Assembly: GCA_032191485.1 (NCBI GenBank)
Contig: JAVDOI010000012.1
Span: forward strand, 20,637,485 to 20,701,484
DNA length: 64,000 bases
DNA from: Leptoclinus maculatus
Lineage: Eukaryota > Chordata > Actinopteri > Perciformes > Stichaeidae
Reading direction: 5' to 3'
Shown here: in pieces, positions 14,601-24,420 of the stretch
Numbering within the stretch: position 1 is the stretch's first letter
How the letters are laid out: each line of letters begins with the position of its first letter
Translations under genes and position numbers: made by a program
The notes under the pieces: model-generated
The model's database searches: none
What the model was told of the DNA's origin: nothing
What the model saw: the letters and a program-made list of their open reading frames with translations, nothing else

Positions 14601-17600
14601 GAAGTCCATTTCCCATCATGTTGGACTTCTGTTCTGTTTCCCAGTTGAAAGACTTTGCAGTTCAGAGGTAACCCAGGCAGCAGCACATTATATGGGTCTA
14701 CTGGTAGCTTAATACTTGGCATGTTGAGTTCAGCCAACGTGTCCCTTTTGTTCCACAAATACTTCTTTTCTTTATAAGCTTGTCTTTTTGTCTGTGCTGT
14801 TGCTTTCACGTTGATATTTGTTCAGTCAGCGTTTCACCACTGTGGTCAAGGGTTTTAGGTAGCGTAATATGAGGCCTTGTCCCGCTAAAGCTCCATTTGG
14901 TTTGACATTTCTTTGGGGTGGTCCAGTGACATTTTGCAGGATTGTCTTGTCAACATGAGTTTCACAATCACTAATGTCATTGTCTGATTGTCCTCATCAC
15001 TGTCATCATTTTTGCCTCAGTCTTTGTGATGTTTGACCATTACCATGCAGCACCTCTCTATGTGCTGCATGGTAATAACACTGCAAACATCCATGCAGTG
15101 TTATTAATGATTGACGTCTGTGTTAACTGAATGTTAAACAAGAGAAATAAAGGTCAGCCTTAAGACTGATCATTTTCCAGTCACTTCTTTATTTTGGTTG
15201 TACACATAAATAATTCTCAGGTATCTGGATTTCTTTCTTTCATGTTGAAGCCAGTATTTTCAGAAAGTCTATGTGATTATAGCATATATATATATATGCT
15301 ATAATATATAGTATAGTATATAATATATATATATAGCATCTTCATTATTCAGATTTTTGTATGCAGAAAAACAAGCCAACCCACATGAAAATAGTTTATT
15401 TTGAAACAATAACTGCAGTATCAGAACCATTGTTGCACCAAAATGTCTTCCTCCACACAGCACTAATTGTAGTCACTGTATTTAGTTGCAATCAGCTTGG
15501 ACTGCTTTCTGTGTGTTTAACTCTGACAGGTAGCTTCAAGCATGCGTTTGTTTAACCAATGATGTACTACTGGGACGACAGTTGCTGTATGCAGATATAT
15601 AGGTGCTCAAAATGACAGGGTTACACTTTGAATCCAAGTGGCATTCAAAGCGAGGCCGCATGGATTACAGCTGAATGATCATGTTAAAGACTGAGTGATC
15701 ATTCACACGTGTTATTACACGGAATTTCTTGGGTAAATGGGTTTTGGTGGAATTTGTTTCTGTGCATGCTCACGGTACAACACCTGCATATGTATAATTG
15801 CAATAATACAGTGCGGACCAGTGCCACCTGCATTATGGCAACATTTTCTTGTATGACCTCTCGGTGAGTTATTCATTTTGTTTTAAGATTCATTTTGTGT
15901 TTGACAGTGATATTTTGTTGTGTTTTTGTCAGGCCAGAGCAGCCACCGGCATAAAAGGGCTGTTTCACAGAAACCCAAAGCAAACTTCCCTGGACAGCCA
16001 TGCTGCTGTGCATCACAGCCGTAAGCACCCGTTCGGTGCCCACCTTCTGCGCCGCACAGCCAGCGCACCCACCAAAGGCCAGCCCAAAATCAAGAAGGGC
16101 TTCCCAGAGATCGCCATCGACACCAAAGACTACAGCTCAGAGGGCGCCAGTGAAGATCGAGAGTCGGAGGACAGGGACAAGGCCTCTGCTGCCGCCTCTC
16201 ACCAGCCCACACCACCACAAAACCGCAACAGGGAATCGCTGGCATCCCACCAAGCCAAGGGCCCCTGGGACCGTCCTGACACCAATGGGGCTTTTCACCC
16301 TGAGGAGGGTAAAGGTAAGAGCCCTCTTCTTGCTCAACGAAAACCCATGAGTGAGCCTCTGAAACGAGCCAGTCGGCTCCGCTTACATGATCAGCTGGAC
16401 ATGAAGCCAGGGGTGTTCGCCCGTGTCGCACTTAATAGCTCAGGCCGGTTAGGGATGTCCTCCAACTGCATCACATGTGTGATCGGCTCCAAGGAGAGTC
16501 CAGAAGCCGAAAGAAAGGGTCAGGTTAAGGAAAGTCAGGGATGCAAATTCAAAAGGGCAGATGGGGAAAGACAGGAGAGAAGTAACCTCCCCTCCTCGCC
16601 CAAGAGACCAGTTCAGCCAGAGCCTGTAGCGAAGCCCCAACAGCTTGCTACCCAGACAGAGTCACAGCCGTCACCGGCCCTCCCCAAGTCATGCACAGAG
16701 GCCCAGTTTCAGTACTCGCCCAAGGTTCTCCGCCGACCCATCCCCTTCCCTAGATCCAAAGCCAGGCAAACTCTGGGAGCCCAGCACATCCGACTTCGGC
16801 CCGTTGCATCACAGAGTAGCGCCCGATCTTGCAGCGTTCCCCGAAGATGCTCCCCCAACACTGTAACACAGGCACGGAGCCTCACCCCAGACTGCAGGAC
16901 CAGCCTCCGATGGCAACAGGCACCCCCGCCCAACTACGGCACTGTTTGTGGCCCAACGTGCGCCCTGTTCCCAAACGGTAATGGGAATGAGGGTCTCTCG
17001 CTCAGTGACGGCAGCAGCTGTGACAGCTTTGGCAGTCTGAGCAGCTTGGAGTCGCCTCCTATGCTGCTTCCACGTTCTGTCCTCGACAGCCGCAAGAGGG
17101 CTGTAGGCACCCTGCAGCGGGAGATGAACGCCCTGTTTGCCCAGAAAATGGAAGAGTTGCGGCATAAGTCCCCAATGTTCTTCGCTGGTAAGATGTATGT
17201 GAGGCAGCATTAGCAGTAAACCCCGTAGCTGCTGCTTAGTGGCTGTAGAGGGCCTTTAATGTTCTGTAGACTGTAGATTTGCAGGTCACCTTCGTACATG
17301 CAGGACCATGAATGTTTGGTAGCATGATGCTGTCAGAATGATCCTGCTATGTGCCTTTTAGTCATCCCACGTGTCCCTGATAGTTTGAGGAAAAATCTAT
17401 ACTCCCAGCTATTCTTTTCCATTGTTATTGTTCAATTCTAACTTTTGTAGCTTTTACCTCAACTTCATCACTGATTCCTATTTCAATCAATTGATTTCAA
17501 TGTTTTCCAATTGTTTTTCTCTATGCCTTAAAATACTGTGAATGTGGTACTACCCCCATGCTTCACAGATGAGAGAAGTGGTAAGTTTTTAACCTTAAAT

Positions 17601-20600
17601 GAATACAAGTAGTTTCCTGCTCCTTCTTTAACCTAGTTCATTTGAAGTCTAAATCAACATAATTGGAGAAAACTCAAAGCAATGGACAGTGTTTCGAAGA
17701 CGTGACCTACAACATCTGGTTGGAAGTCACAAGGCGCTGACATCTGTACTGCGTCCACGAGAAACCCCCTCTCCCTCCCGCACATGACATATTTCAGGGG
17801 AGTCCATTTCCTACCAAACGCCAGCTGCACTACCCAAACCCACCCACCTTCAGCCTCTCTCCATTCATCATGTGATGGCCATCAGTGTTCATACTGTGGG
17901 AATCAATCTAGTGGGGAAAACCAAGTGTGTTTATGGAGTGGAATTTGAGTTATCTGGCCTCATGACAGTATCTGATGAATGCTGACATCTGTTATTCATA
18001 TAATGCTGGCAGATCCTGTACACGCTAGTAAGTCATGTGATGAATAATCTTAGCAGCTTTGCCTCCTTCTTTTCACGATAAAACAAATGCTGTTTTTCCT
18101 CATGTAGACTTGGAGGATCGATTTGTGATGAGATCTCTTGTTGAGATGCTTTCTCTGTCCTGTAAGCTGTTTCCTTGCCTCCACTCACCCTCTTCTTTCC
18201 AGTTTTGCTAAACTCCTTTTTTCCTCTCTTTCCCTTTTGCACGCTCTCTGTTACTAGTGCAGAATTGAGGGGATGACCAGAGCCAGGTAAAGCCTCTGAA
18301 TGCATGCAACCTGTTAAATCCATCCTGTGCATCCTTCACTTCACCCGTCAGTGTCTCTGTCTCACCAGACCACGTGTCACACCTGTGGTGTTTTGAAATC
18401 CACATTCTTCTCTTTCTTTTCCAAATATTCTTGAAATTGCACTAACTCAAAATGACATGAGTGGGAGTAGTGAGAGCACCATGCCGATTTGTCTGGTCAC
18501 ATCATCAAATAGGGGAACAGAATCCATCACTTTGCACTGTGTTGGGGCTTGTATCTGAGGGTAAATCTGGTTTATTACAACTTGAGTCGTATTTGAATGA
18601 TAACACTATAAGGCTGAAAGGTCAATAAACGCATGTTTTACAGGTTTTGCACTGACTTTTTGTAGAGTAAACCGAGGTGAATTGTAAATTCTCCAAATAG
18701 TCAGCTGTAAGCGTCCACCACAGTTAACAGACCTGCCTACTGATGGTCATTAATATCTAAATCCCTTTTACAAGAGAGACCTGAGACCAAATTGCACACA
18801 TTACAACAAGACAATGCAGTCACACGAAGAGATGTAAGTTGTAATAAAGTGGAATTATCATTAAATGTTCGAGCTAAAAATACGTGGACCTAAAGAACAG
18901 CACATCGACTAAATCACTTCGTTAGGTCCTCATACGACCTTTTTCAAAGGCGTCTCCCGGCTGAGCCCTCTCAAGGACAACTGACTTCAGTTGTTGAAGT
19001 AAAAAATCAGATAACGGACTTTGTTTTAAGGCTGTTTCGCCAAATTTTGGGAAGTGGAACCATCCAAACAATCCCAAATTCTGTTTAAAACTTATTTATA
19101 ATATTGAAATGATAGCATGAGGCTGTACCACCTCATTAGAGATCCTCCATTCTCATCAGCAAACCACTCTGCGTCTGTCTTTTTTCTCATGAACCGACAT
19201 AAACCTGTTAAATGTAGCCCTTTGCAGTATTTTAACTCCTAAAGATTTGCCATTCTCTACCATTCGGTTTTGTTTAACAAAACGTCAGTGCCATGTGTCA
19301 AACCCTGACCCTGTCAACACCTCCAGTTTTATAGTTGCAGGACCTCCGCTGCCTTCACATCGATATTTATTGTAAGTAGCAGTAGCTTTCATCAAATTTA
19401 GCTCACCACAGAACAGCGAACTGTATTACACCTAATGTGAATTGGTCACTTCTAGCAGATATTCCCTTAATAAGGTCAGTATCTAAGCTGAAACCGAAAC
19501 AACGGATTGGATCAGCGCGTCCCTATTTTTCAAGCACATACAGTTGATTATTACAACCACAAGGCTTTTAGGGACCACAAATGAAATTGGCAGTGAGACC
19601 TTTTCTTTGTTGTCTGTATTTCCACAGATTGTTCCACAGTGCAGAGGCCAGCTCCTCTTCCACTGAACTCTGTCGCCGCCAGAAACCCTTGTGTCATCCG
19701 TTGTGTCTCCACTCCAGAAGGCAGCCTGCCTTCACGTCACTCCTCATCATCACCACTGCACTCTCCATGCACAGCAATAAATGCAGACTGCCCATTGGCC
19801 ATTCCTTCAAATGGGGCTGTGCACAGTCCAATCAAGGTGAGCGGAGGCCCTAAGAAACCTCCTGCCCTTTCCAGAACCGCGTCTCCCCATCCGACGAACC
19901 CTGCTGACAAAACTGCACCAGCACAGTGCGGTCAAGACCTCCAGGCCAACCGAGGCGTCACGCCAAACCAGAGGGGAAACCAAGAAACTCTGACAGAAAA
20001 GAAAACTGATACAGCAGAGGTAAAGTCTGACCACAGACCGGAGGCTCCTGCTGCAGCAGTGTCCCCTGGAGCCCTTGCAGTCCCTGGTGCTCCGACAGCC
20101 CAGGCCAGGAGAGCCCTGTTTAACGATCAACCATCACACGTACCAGTAAGGAGAACAAAAAGTAAGGGCCATGTTCTGGTGACTGTAGCCTCAGCTGGGT
20201 ATGACCAGTCAGCCGTGCCAGAGGTCTGCACGGACGCTACTATGAACGACCGCCTGTGGAGCAAGCTGGAGCCAAGCAACCACAGAGATAGCATGTCCTC
20301 CTCCTCCAGCATCTCTTCCAGCGACACCGTCATTGACCTTTCCCTGCCAAACCTGGCCAGGAAGAGCCTCACCACCCTGCCCACATCCAGCAGCACCTGC
20401 GATCCTCACTGGGTCACGTGCCGTCGCTCAGCGCTGGTCTCCTACGATGCCCTCCGGGTCAGCAAGAGCAAGTCAAACCCCAATCTTCAGCAAGGCGACT
20501 GCCCCAAGGATGAGCTTAAGCCCCGCCCCCTGCAACCTCCCCCGGAAGCTTCCGTGGACTCGCCCGACAGACTGACTCAAAGGAGGCACACCTGGAGTCG

Positions 20601-21267
20601 GCTCTACATGGAGGGGCTCAAGCAATCGTCAGCCAGCAGGCCGTCCTCCGCGCCCACAACCTCGACAGCTACTGCCTCCATGTCCAAAAGCCTCGGGGAC
20701 CTGACCTCTGATGACATTTCCTGTAACTTTGTCAGTAAGTACCACAGCATCAGCCGCAGCTTCATTGTTAGGCCAGCCAGGGACCAGCTCCGCAAGGGCG
20801 GCCTCCAGAAGTCTCGGCCGCCAAGCGACCTCACAGAGCAGCTACGGAGGCTGACTGATGTGGAGCCGCTGACCGCCAGCGACTTCGCCCCGGAAAACAG
20901 GCCTGGAGAGTCTCAGGAGGAGTTTGTGGATGAGAACCTGGTGCGAAGGACCTCCTCGAGGAGCCAAAGCAGGGTGCGCTACATTGCAAACAGGGCCAAG
21001 AAGGCCCAGGAGAGGCAGAGGCTCCAGAGCCTGGTCCAGGGCAGAAGTACAAGCTTCAGCCTCACCGGTAGCATTGGCAGTGGAAGCGGTGCTAGCCCCA
21101 TTGAGGAGCGGGGGAACCCCGAAGGCGCGTGTTGCGTGGCCCAGAGTCCCTGCTCCAGCCTGGACCTGCTGAGTCAGCTCACCCCCCTTGGAACCCCCTC
21201 CCCTAGACAGTCCCAGAACCCCCCAGACCCAGAAAACAGTGAAGTATTTTTCATGCTCAAACTCTAA
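99..21267 (+). CDS. plch2: Phospholipase C eta-2 (3' part of gene, 12 coding exons)
   Basis: Phosphoinositide-specific PLC cleaves PIP2 to IP3 and diacylglycerol; the eta class is calcium-sensitive and mainly neuronal. Exons at 99-254, 1600-1698, 2442-2542, 2783-2871, 3693-3875, 5360-5467, 7505-7629, 7997-8081, 9633-9779, 11693-11772, 15933-17187 and 19628-21267 all have AG/GT borders and join without a frame break (4068 bp including TAA). In window residue numbering, the X-Y linker is about 1-149, the Y half-barrel about 149-260 (SYRVDSSNFNPQPFWSAGCQ), C2 about 262-391 (NPMWEETLVF, VWDHDPIGQDFIGQRT), and the tail 392-1355. The tail start (SLDSHAA, then LLRRTASAPTKGQ) is what I recall for PLCH2 rather than PLCH1. 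The PH, EF-hand and X domains, with the catalytic histidines, lie upstream of the window. The 964-residue post-C2 tail is longer than I recall for mammals. I am sure of PLC-eta and fairly sure of paralogue 2; a or b copy cannot be told. Confidence 0.93.
389..480. repeat. Fragment of a 'ggggtgtaacgg' DNA-transposon family
   Basis: It opens with taggggtgtaacggttcac and continues with two 'cggttc(a)' stretches, a teleost interspersed repeat by recollection. A related terminal fragment in the other orientation lies at about 56530-56600 inside a hAT copy. Confidence 0.4.
1310..1391. repeat. Repeat terminus ending ttgcccagcacta
   Basis: The stretch gattaattaaaaaaatcatg ... ttgcccagcactaatat resembles the end of a common fish DNA transposon. 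The other end was not found. Confidence 0.35.
1414..1463. repeat. 50-bp perfect AT-rich palindrome
   Basis: The arms atataaagtgtaaacat (1414-1430) and atgtttacactttatat (1447-1463) are exact reverse complements, and the (AT)8 centre is self-complementary. It lies in a plch2 intron and could form a cruciform. Confidence 0.85.
1600..1698 (+). CDS. plch2: plch2 exon: X-Y linker
   Basis: The acceptor is cataacag and the donor is gttggc; 33 codons, phase 0/0. It is acidic then basic (GKSEDGTDTADE, then GRSFMGSFSKRK). Confidence 0.88.
2442..2542 (+). CDS. plch2: plch2 exon: X-Y linker, acidic
   Basis: The acceptor is ctctgcag and the donor is gtatgc, leaving phase 2. It contains KKTSKLKKTLSFEDTDTDQE and a Ser-rich stretch. 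The reading frame runs on into the following (CA)n tract, but the phase-matched donor at 2543 is preferred because the next exon continues in frame. Confidence 0.85.
2551..2579 (+). repeat. (CA)n microsatellite
   Basis: A dinucleotide CA tract of about 29 bases, just after the donor of the plch2 exon at 2442-2542. Confidence 0.95.
2783..2871 (+). CDS. plch2: plch2 exon: linker to Y-domain junction
   Basis: The acceptor is ccctccag and the donor is gtgagc; phase 2 in, phase 1 out. The peptide contains LSRALSDLVKYTCSVGLYDV, the start of the PLC Y domain. Confidence 0.93.
2872..3692. other. plch2 intron, no feature seen
   Basis: The intron is 821 bp. Apart from modest AT richness I see no repeat boundaries, RNA gene or coding-like stretch. 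Confidence 0.5.
3693..3875 (+). CDS. plch2: plch2 exon: Y domain
   Basis: Phase 1/1, 183 bp. It encodes SSLSETKAHQVMQQKTASFI and the Y-box motif RIYPSSYRVDSSNFNPQPFW, typical of the catalytic barrel of PLCs. Confidence 0.96.
4112..4472. mobile_element. Foldback element with long inverted arms
   Basis: The left end, ctatatcctgacagcagtac at 4112, is mirrored by gtactgctgtcaggatatag at 4453-4472. Similarity continues inward over about 135 bp per arm; for example aacgaccaatcagagccgag (near 4228) pairs with ctcggctctgattggtcgtt (near 4340). This is the shape of a foldback or long-TIR MITE. The right end directly abuts a hAT copy. Confidence 0.75.
4473..5285 (-). mobile_element. hAT element copy 1, internally deleted
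   Basis: The ends are cagtggcgggccgtgc (4473) and ggcccaccactg (to 5285). The whole element is the reverse complement of the longer copy at 40836-42092, minus about 440 bp of that copy's interior. It keeps the hAT dimerisation-domain start, ISAASVERTFSALN, on the minus strand, after which the frame jumps to unrelated sequence at the deletion. Flanking 8-mers ggatatag and gcaaatag match 6 of 8, so the target duplication is uncertain. Confidence 0.85.
5360..5467 (+). CDS. plch2: plch2 exon: end of Y domain
   Basis: Phase 1/1, 108 bp. It encodes VALNYQSEGRVLQLNRAKF and NGNCGYIPKP, the conserved end of the PLC barrel. Confidence 0.96.
5815..6686 (-). mobile_element. Tc1/mariner relic, internally deleted
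   Basis: The termini agtttggggtcacttagaaa (5820) and tttctaagtgactccaaact (6651-6670) are inverted repeats typical of a fish Tc1 group, ending in tgaacggcagtgta. On the minus strand, 6241-6030 encodes the N-terminal helix-turn-helix of a Tc1 transposase (MRDIAKKLKISYNAVYYSLH, then NQNRKRSGRPRC). The catalytic half is missing, so the copy is dead. It lies in a plch2 intron. Confidence 0.85.
7505..7629 (+). CDS. plch2: plch2 exon: Y-C2 hinge and first C2 strand
   Basis: Phase 1 in, 0 out. It encodes AFNPSLEDPLPGQKKKQ, then LVLKIISGQQLPKPKD, the first beta strand of a C2 domain. Confidence 0.95.
7997..8081 (+). CDS. plch2: plch2 exon: C2 domain
   Basis: Phase 0 in, 1 out. It encodes IIDPFVEVEVIGLPVDC and KEQTRVVDDN. 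The aspartates lie where C2 calcium loops sit in the family. Confidence 0.95.
9245..9305 (+). repeat. (CTGT)n microsatellite
   Basis: About fifteen uninterrupted tetranucleotide units in a plch2 intron. Confidence 0.95.
9361..9393 (+). repeat. (CA)n microsatellite
   Basis: An uninterrupted CA run of about 16 units. Confidence 0.95.
9633..9779 (+). CDS. plch2: plch2 exon: C2 domain
   Basis: Phase 1/1, preceded by a long pyrimidine tract (about 9430-9630). It encodes GFNPMWEETLVFTVHMPELA, VWDHDPIGQDFIGQRTIAF. Confidence 0.96.
10240..10340. repeat. Teleost interspersed repeat fragment
   Basis: The string gttagcatagcttagcataaagactagaagc ... gctggcctggctctgt (broken here) matches a repeat I recall as common in percomorph fish. 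The family is not assigned. Confidence 0.4.
10720..10840 (+). repeat. SINE-like repeat with 'tcatttagcagacgc' core
   Basis: It contains tacattacattacagtcatt, then tagcagacgctgttatccaa and cagaagtcataagtgcatct, strings I recall from a widespread teleost retroposon. The assignment rests on recollection. Confidence 0.45.
10845..11300. repeat. Interspersed repeat related to 745-835
   Basis: The piece cacgtacactgggc(g/a)tg followed by gtaaacaggaagtagattgg occurs both here (10957-11020) and at 755-815, so both belong to one family. The rest has repeated 'ccgttttc' and 'gtccacac' motifs. The family is not identified. Confidence 0.55.
11660..11686 (+). repeat. (GT)n microsatellite in a splice-acceptor region
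   Basis: The GT run ends six bases before the AG of the plch2 exon at 11693. Confidence 0.9.
11693..11772 (+). CDS. plch2: plch2 exon: end of C2 domain
   Basis: A (GT)n tract at 11660-11686 sits inside the acceptor region. It encodes GYRHVYLEGMVEASIFVHVA and NDITGK, then donor gtaggt in phase 0. Confidence 0.95.
14366..14809 (-). pseudogene. Coding-like relic of unknown origin, 147 codons
   Basis: The minus-strand open frame reads like ordinary protein, with balanced composition: LNMPSIKLPVDPYNVLLPGL, then KWTSSIGTDTSPGMSQLIFR, then MCLTDRRVSLCGATVLE. Just upstream on the same strand another frame (about 14810-14950) is also open and protein-like (TRPHITLPKTLDHSGETLTE) and ends at a stop near the join, suggesting one frameshift. 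I do not recognise the family. A degraded mobile-element or processed-gene fragment is more likely than an active gene, because it sits antisense in a plch2 intron and has no clear start or splice context. Confidence 0.35.
15039..15106. repeat. Two adjoining perfect hairpins
   Basis: Stem 1 is attaccatgcagcac (15039-15053) with gtgctgcatggtaat (15062-15076), loop of 8. Stem 2 is taataacactgca (15073-15085) with tgcagtgttatta (15094-15106), loop of 8. Both stems have no mismatch, and they share four bases at 15073-15076. The function is unknown. Confidence 0.85.
15281..15335. repeat. AT-rich palindromic microsatellite
   Basis: The stretch tagcatatatatatatgcta, followed by further (TA)n sequence, is locally self-complementary. 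Confidence 0.7.
15933..17187 (+). CDS. plch2: plch2 large tail exon 1
   Basis: A 1255-bp exon with acceptor ttttgtcag and donor gtaaga at 17188; phase 0 in, 1 out. It encodes 418 mostly disordered residues rich in Ser, Pro, Arg and Gln. The family signature GIKGLF, SLDSHAA, LLRRTASAPTKGQ lies at its start. A Ser-rich patch, ending in LESPPMLLP, and a helical segment (REMNALFAQKMEELRHK) close it. The open frame continues to a stop at 17213, so read-through without splicing would add only eight residues. Confidence 0.92.
17188..19627. other. plch2 last intron, no feature assigned
   Basis: The intron is 2.44 kb, between two large tail exons that join in phase. I see no repeat termini or RNA gene. 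Short open frames on both strands here look random. Confidence 0.45.
19628..21267 (+). CDS. plch2: plch2 terminal coding exon
   Basis: The acceptor is tttccacag and phase 1 matches the previous exon. It encodes 546 low-complexity residues. Notable segments are a Ser run (SSSSSISSSDTVIDLSLPNL), SKSLGDLTSDDISCNFVSKY, and a basic helical stretch (SRSQSRVRYIANRAKKAQER). It ends in VFFMLKL and TAA at 21265-21267. The Arg-rich helix could bind membrane or calmodulin, but this is only inference. Confidence 0.9.
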
Positions 21268-22325
21268 AGAACTGTCTGACTTGGAACTGAGTGTGAGAGA
21301 CGCAGCTAGAAACTTGTTTGGAATACGCTCCAGTTTTTTCTCAACTACAAATCTTTTTTCTTTTTTTTTTTTTAAAAGTTGCATATCTTGCAGAATTTCT
21401 CACAGATTATTTTCGCATCTCGCAAAAAAACTGAGCTCCATTGAATTAATGATCCATGAACATTCACTCCTACTGCTTGAGGTTGTGCAAGATCCATTTT
21501 TGAACCAAACATAAAAACTACTGCAGCGCTGCCATCCTTTTGCACCAAATGTTAGAGAGTTGACAGAATGTATTTAGTGAAAGATAAACGTTTTTATATA
21601 GCTGTATATGTTGACTGCGGACTACTCATCTTTTTTTTCATTTTTTTACATGAGCATACAGTAGCAAGGGGTCTACTTGAACTGTAATGGTTTTAACTGA
21701 GATACTTCATGTCAGCCCATCCATCCACTAGCAATGTTTAGGAAATGCTAGCATGGTATCATATTGACGTTTGTTTGACAGTTTGATGCTAAAAGCTGAG
21801 GCTTGTCTCATGTCTTTGCTGAAAAAAAAGGAATTATTATCACAATGCAGGATAAGATTTCTTAATTTTTAGTATTCTTTGTGTAGTGGTTACATAGTCA
21901 TTTGACCAAACTGCCAATATTTTGCTAACCTACCCAGTTTATGGCATGTCACAGCACTGAGATCATGTACTTCAAAGCAGTGGTAGACTACTCCATACCA
22001 AGTTAAGCCCTTTTTAGTTATCTGCATGTCTTTAATGCACTGTAATGTTTATCCTAAGGCTGTGCTTTTATTTCATTTTACAAAGACCTTTTTTATATGA
22101 AGATTTGTTAATATCCCTAACTTCTTTTTTCGGATCGTCCGACGGCGGCGGCTATGTGCTCCCATTGGTCCGAGGTACTAATACAAGATGAGAATGATCT
22201 GTATCTAAGCACGTTTGTCTGTCCACCTGCTGTGTCGTTTGCACTGCCGTGCCAGTTGTTTGTGCAACATTTTAGGGACAATGTGTAATTATGACCTGAA
22301 TAAATCTCAAATGAATATTACTAAA
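21268..22325 (+). other. plch2: plch2 3' untranslated region
   Basis: AT-rich sequence after the plch2 stop with a canonical AATAAA at 22299-22304. It has T-rich runs near 21358-21375 and 21631-21648. The exact cleavage site is inferred at about 15-25 bases after the hexamer. Confidence 0.7.
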
Positions 22326-23536
22326 AGCCTCCCGGCTCATTTTGTTTAATTTACACTTTGTCTACCGACAGCTGTCTCAGTTCAGGGACAAAGACGAGTC
22401 GTTGGAACACCAGTGGAACTGAGCCTGATGCGAGCTGACACTTACAAGCCTTTGGCCTTTGTTTTGGCAGGGTCTGCTTGATGCTCTAATTTGGACCCCG
22501 CTTGGGTCTGTGTTTACCAGCCATCACCTCTCTCAACCTCTCCGGCAAAAAAAAAAAAAAAAACAGCCCCCCTGCAGGAAGGGAGAATGTTCCAGAACAA
22601 AGACTCCAAGCTGCACAAGAACCGACAAGCTCAACCGTTCTTTAATGGAGAAAACATCTTTTCAGTGTCACTTGCCACCCAAGATCGGATTTTTCGACTA
22701 CCAACCTATTTACATAAACTTTCTTAGACCCTAGAATGTGGAATAAAACCCAGTCAGACTTGTAGATTCCCTGTAAATATTCTAAGAAGTCAGTGTTTCC
22801 TTTGGAAACTTTGAAACCCTTTTGAAAAAGCATGCACGCTGTGGTACACAAACTATCCAGTGAAACCTAATATAATGATCACATTAGTAATGGATTCATG
22901 CATACCTTTTTGAGGAAGCTAATTAAAATGTGTTGGTATCAGCCTCCTCTGACAACCGCCTGTACCTCTTAAAGCACTTGTTACCCTCTTAGGACGGTCT
23001 TTCTCAGGACTCTGATTTGCCAGTGAAAGGTTTGTCCATTTTCTAGTCTGCAATTTAAAAAAAAGAAGAAAGCTGATTGCCACCTATGGTGAGCTGCCAG
23101 GCCTCTTCTTCAGCTCTGTAAGACTTTGTGAAGCGCGACACGCTCATTTGAGCGCCGCAGACTCCGCTCCAGCCAGCACACAAACACAAAAGACGGCTTC
23201 ATTAGGATTCTGAGAAAACCACAGAGTCCCTCTTAAAGCCATATTTATCTAGACAATTTGGCACGGCTTGGCCTCTCAACTGAAAACCTCCAAACCCTGC
23301 GGCACAACAGGCCTGAGAGAACGTTTTTTGTCTCAGAGAGTGAATGCAGCCCCTCCTCTCAAGATGAAGTCACTGCTTGTTTTTGAGGGTTTTTTGCAAA
23401 TAAATCAATTTAGTTTGTGAGCTTCTGCTAAAAACAGTATTTATTTTTTTCTAAGATAAAGACACAGGGCATGTTATGTGGATATATCTTTGATGTGTGT
23501 TAGTAGATTGTGTTTTATGAGTTGGAGGAGTCCTAA

Positions 23537-23990
23537 CCATAGACTGTATATAAGAAGAGGACGTAGTCGTCATGACGTCACCTATTGGTTTGTGACCTGC
23601 CGTTATGAAGCCCAAATTTTAGGTAATTTTCGCCATATAAACTTTTTGCAACTGATGAACAGAAGTTACCATATTTGGAAAGCAGAAGAGTGACGTATAG
23701 ACGCCGTATACGGCTCTGGTAGCGGCAGCGACCTGTCAATCGCAGTAATCCCCGTCCTAAAGCATATCCTACTTTATGGTCTGTTTGACTCTAAATGGAC
23801 CATAATGTACTAAATGAACATCATGCTGTATTGAAGAAGACTTGAAACTAGAGATTGAGACCATAAACTCATGTTTACAATGTTTACTGAGGGAATAAAT
23901 CAAGAGAGAAGTAGAGTCATTTTCTCATAGACTTCTATACAACCAGAGGAGTCGCCCCCTGGTGGACACTAGAGAGAATGCAGCTTTAAG
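23537..23990 (+). mobile_element. MITE-like element, copy A
   Basis: It starts ccatagactgtatataagaa and continues with catgacgtcacctattggtt. Its interior, including acatcatgctgtattgaaga and ctagagattgagaccataaa, recurs inverted at 42370-42835. I recall this repeat as abundant in percomorph fish. The right boundary is approximate. Confidence 0.7.
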
Positions 23991-24039
23991 ACACTTCAGC
24001 ATCAGCTTCACTCAGCAGAACCGGAGGTTGCCGTCTGGT

Positions 24040-24420
24040 CCTAACGTATACCAATGACGGGGACAGCCATGGCATTATGTTTTCAAGTTGTCCGTCCGAT
24101 TTGTTCTCGTGATCTGTATCTCAGGAACTTTATTTCATTTTGGCACAAATGTCCACCTGAAGTCGAGCATGAACTGATAAGAATTTGGAGATCAGAGGTC
24201 ACTGTGACCTTACGTCCGTCCTGTTCTCATGGTATCTCGGGACCACCTGAAGCAAGTTTCTTCAAATTTGGCATAAAGCATCAATTTTGGACTCAAGGAT
24301 GAACTGATTGGATTTTGGAGGTCAAAGGTCACTAACAGGTTTTTGGCCATAACTCAAGAATCCATATAGTAATTATGACAATTTCAGAAAAATATTGAAA
24401 ATGATGACATTTTGGACAGA
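24040..24420. repeat. Interspersed repeat ('gaactgattggattttggagg')
   Basis: It has two internally similar halves, each with 'gaactgat(a/t)(a/g)ga(a/t)tttgga' followed by a 'gtcactgtgacc' or 'gtcactaacagg' string, which look like a duplicated unit. It resembles a common fish repeat. Confidence 0.45.

Larger units (their letters stand above)
11773..15932. other. plch2 intron, 4.16 kb
   Basis: It contains a coding-like relic on the minus strand (14366-14809), two adjoining hairpins (15039-15106), an AT-rich palindromic stretch (15281-15335), and G/C homopolymers (near 12846, 13819 and 14018). No exon with AG/GT borders and plch2-like coding was seen; the flanking exons are in phase with each other. 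Confidence 0.55.

Noticed and set aside
16809..17210. Minus-strand open frames opposite the plch2 tail exons
   Set aside because: GC-rich coding sequence gives long antisense frames by chance. The sense frame is continuous and phase-matched.
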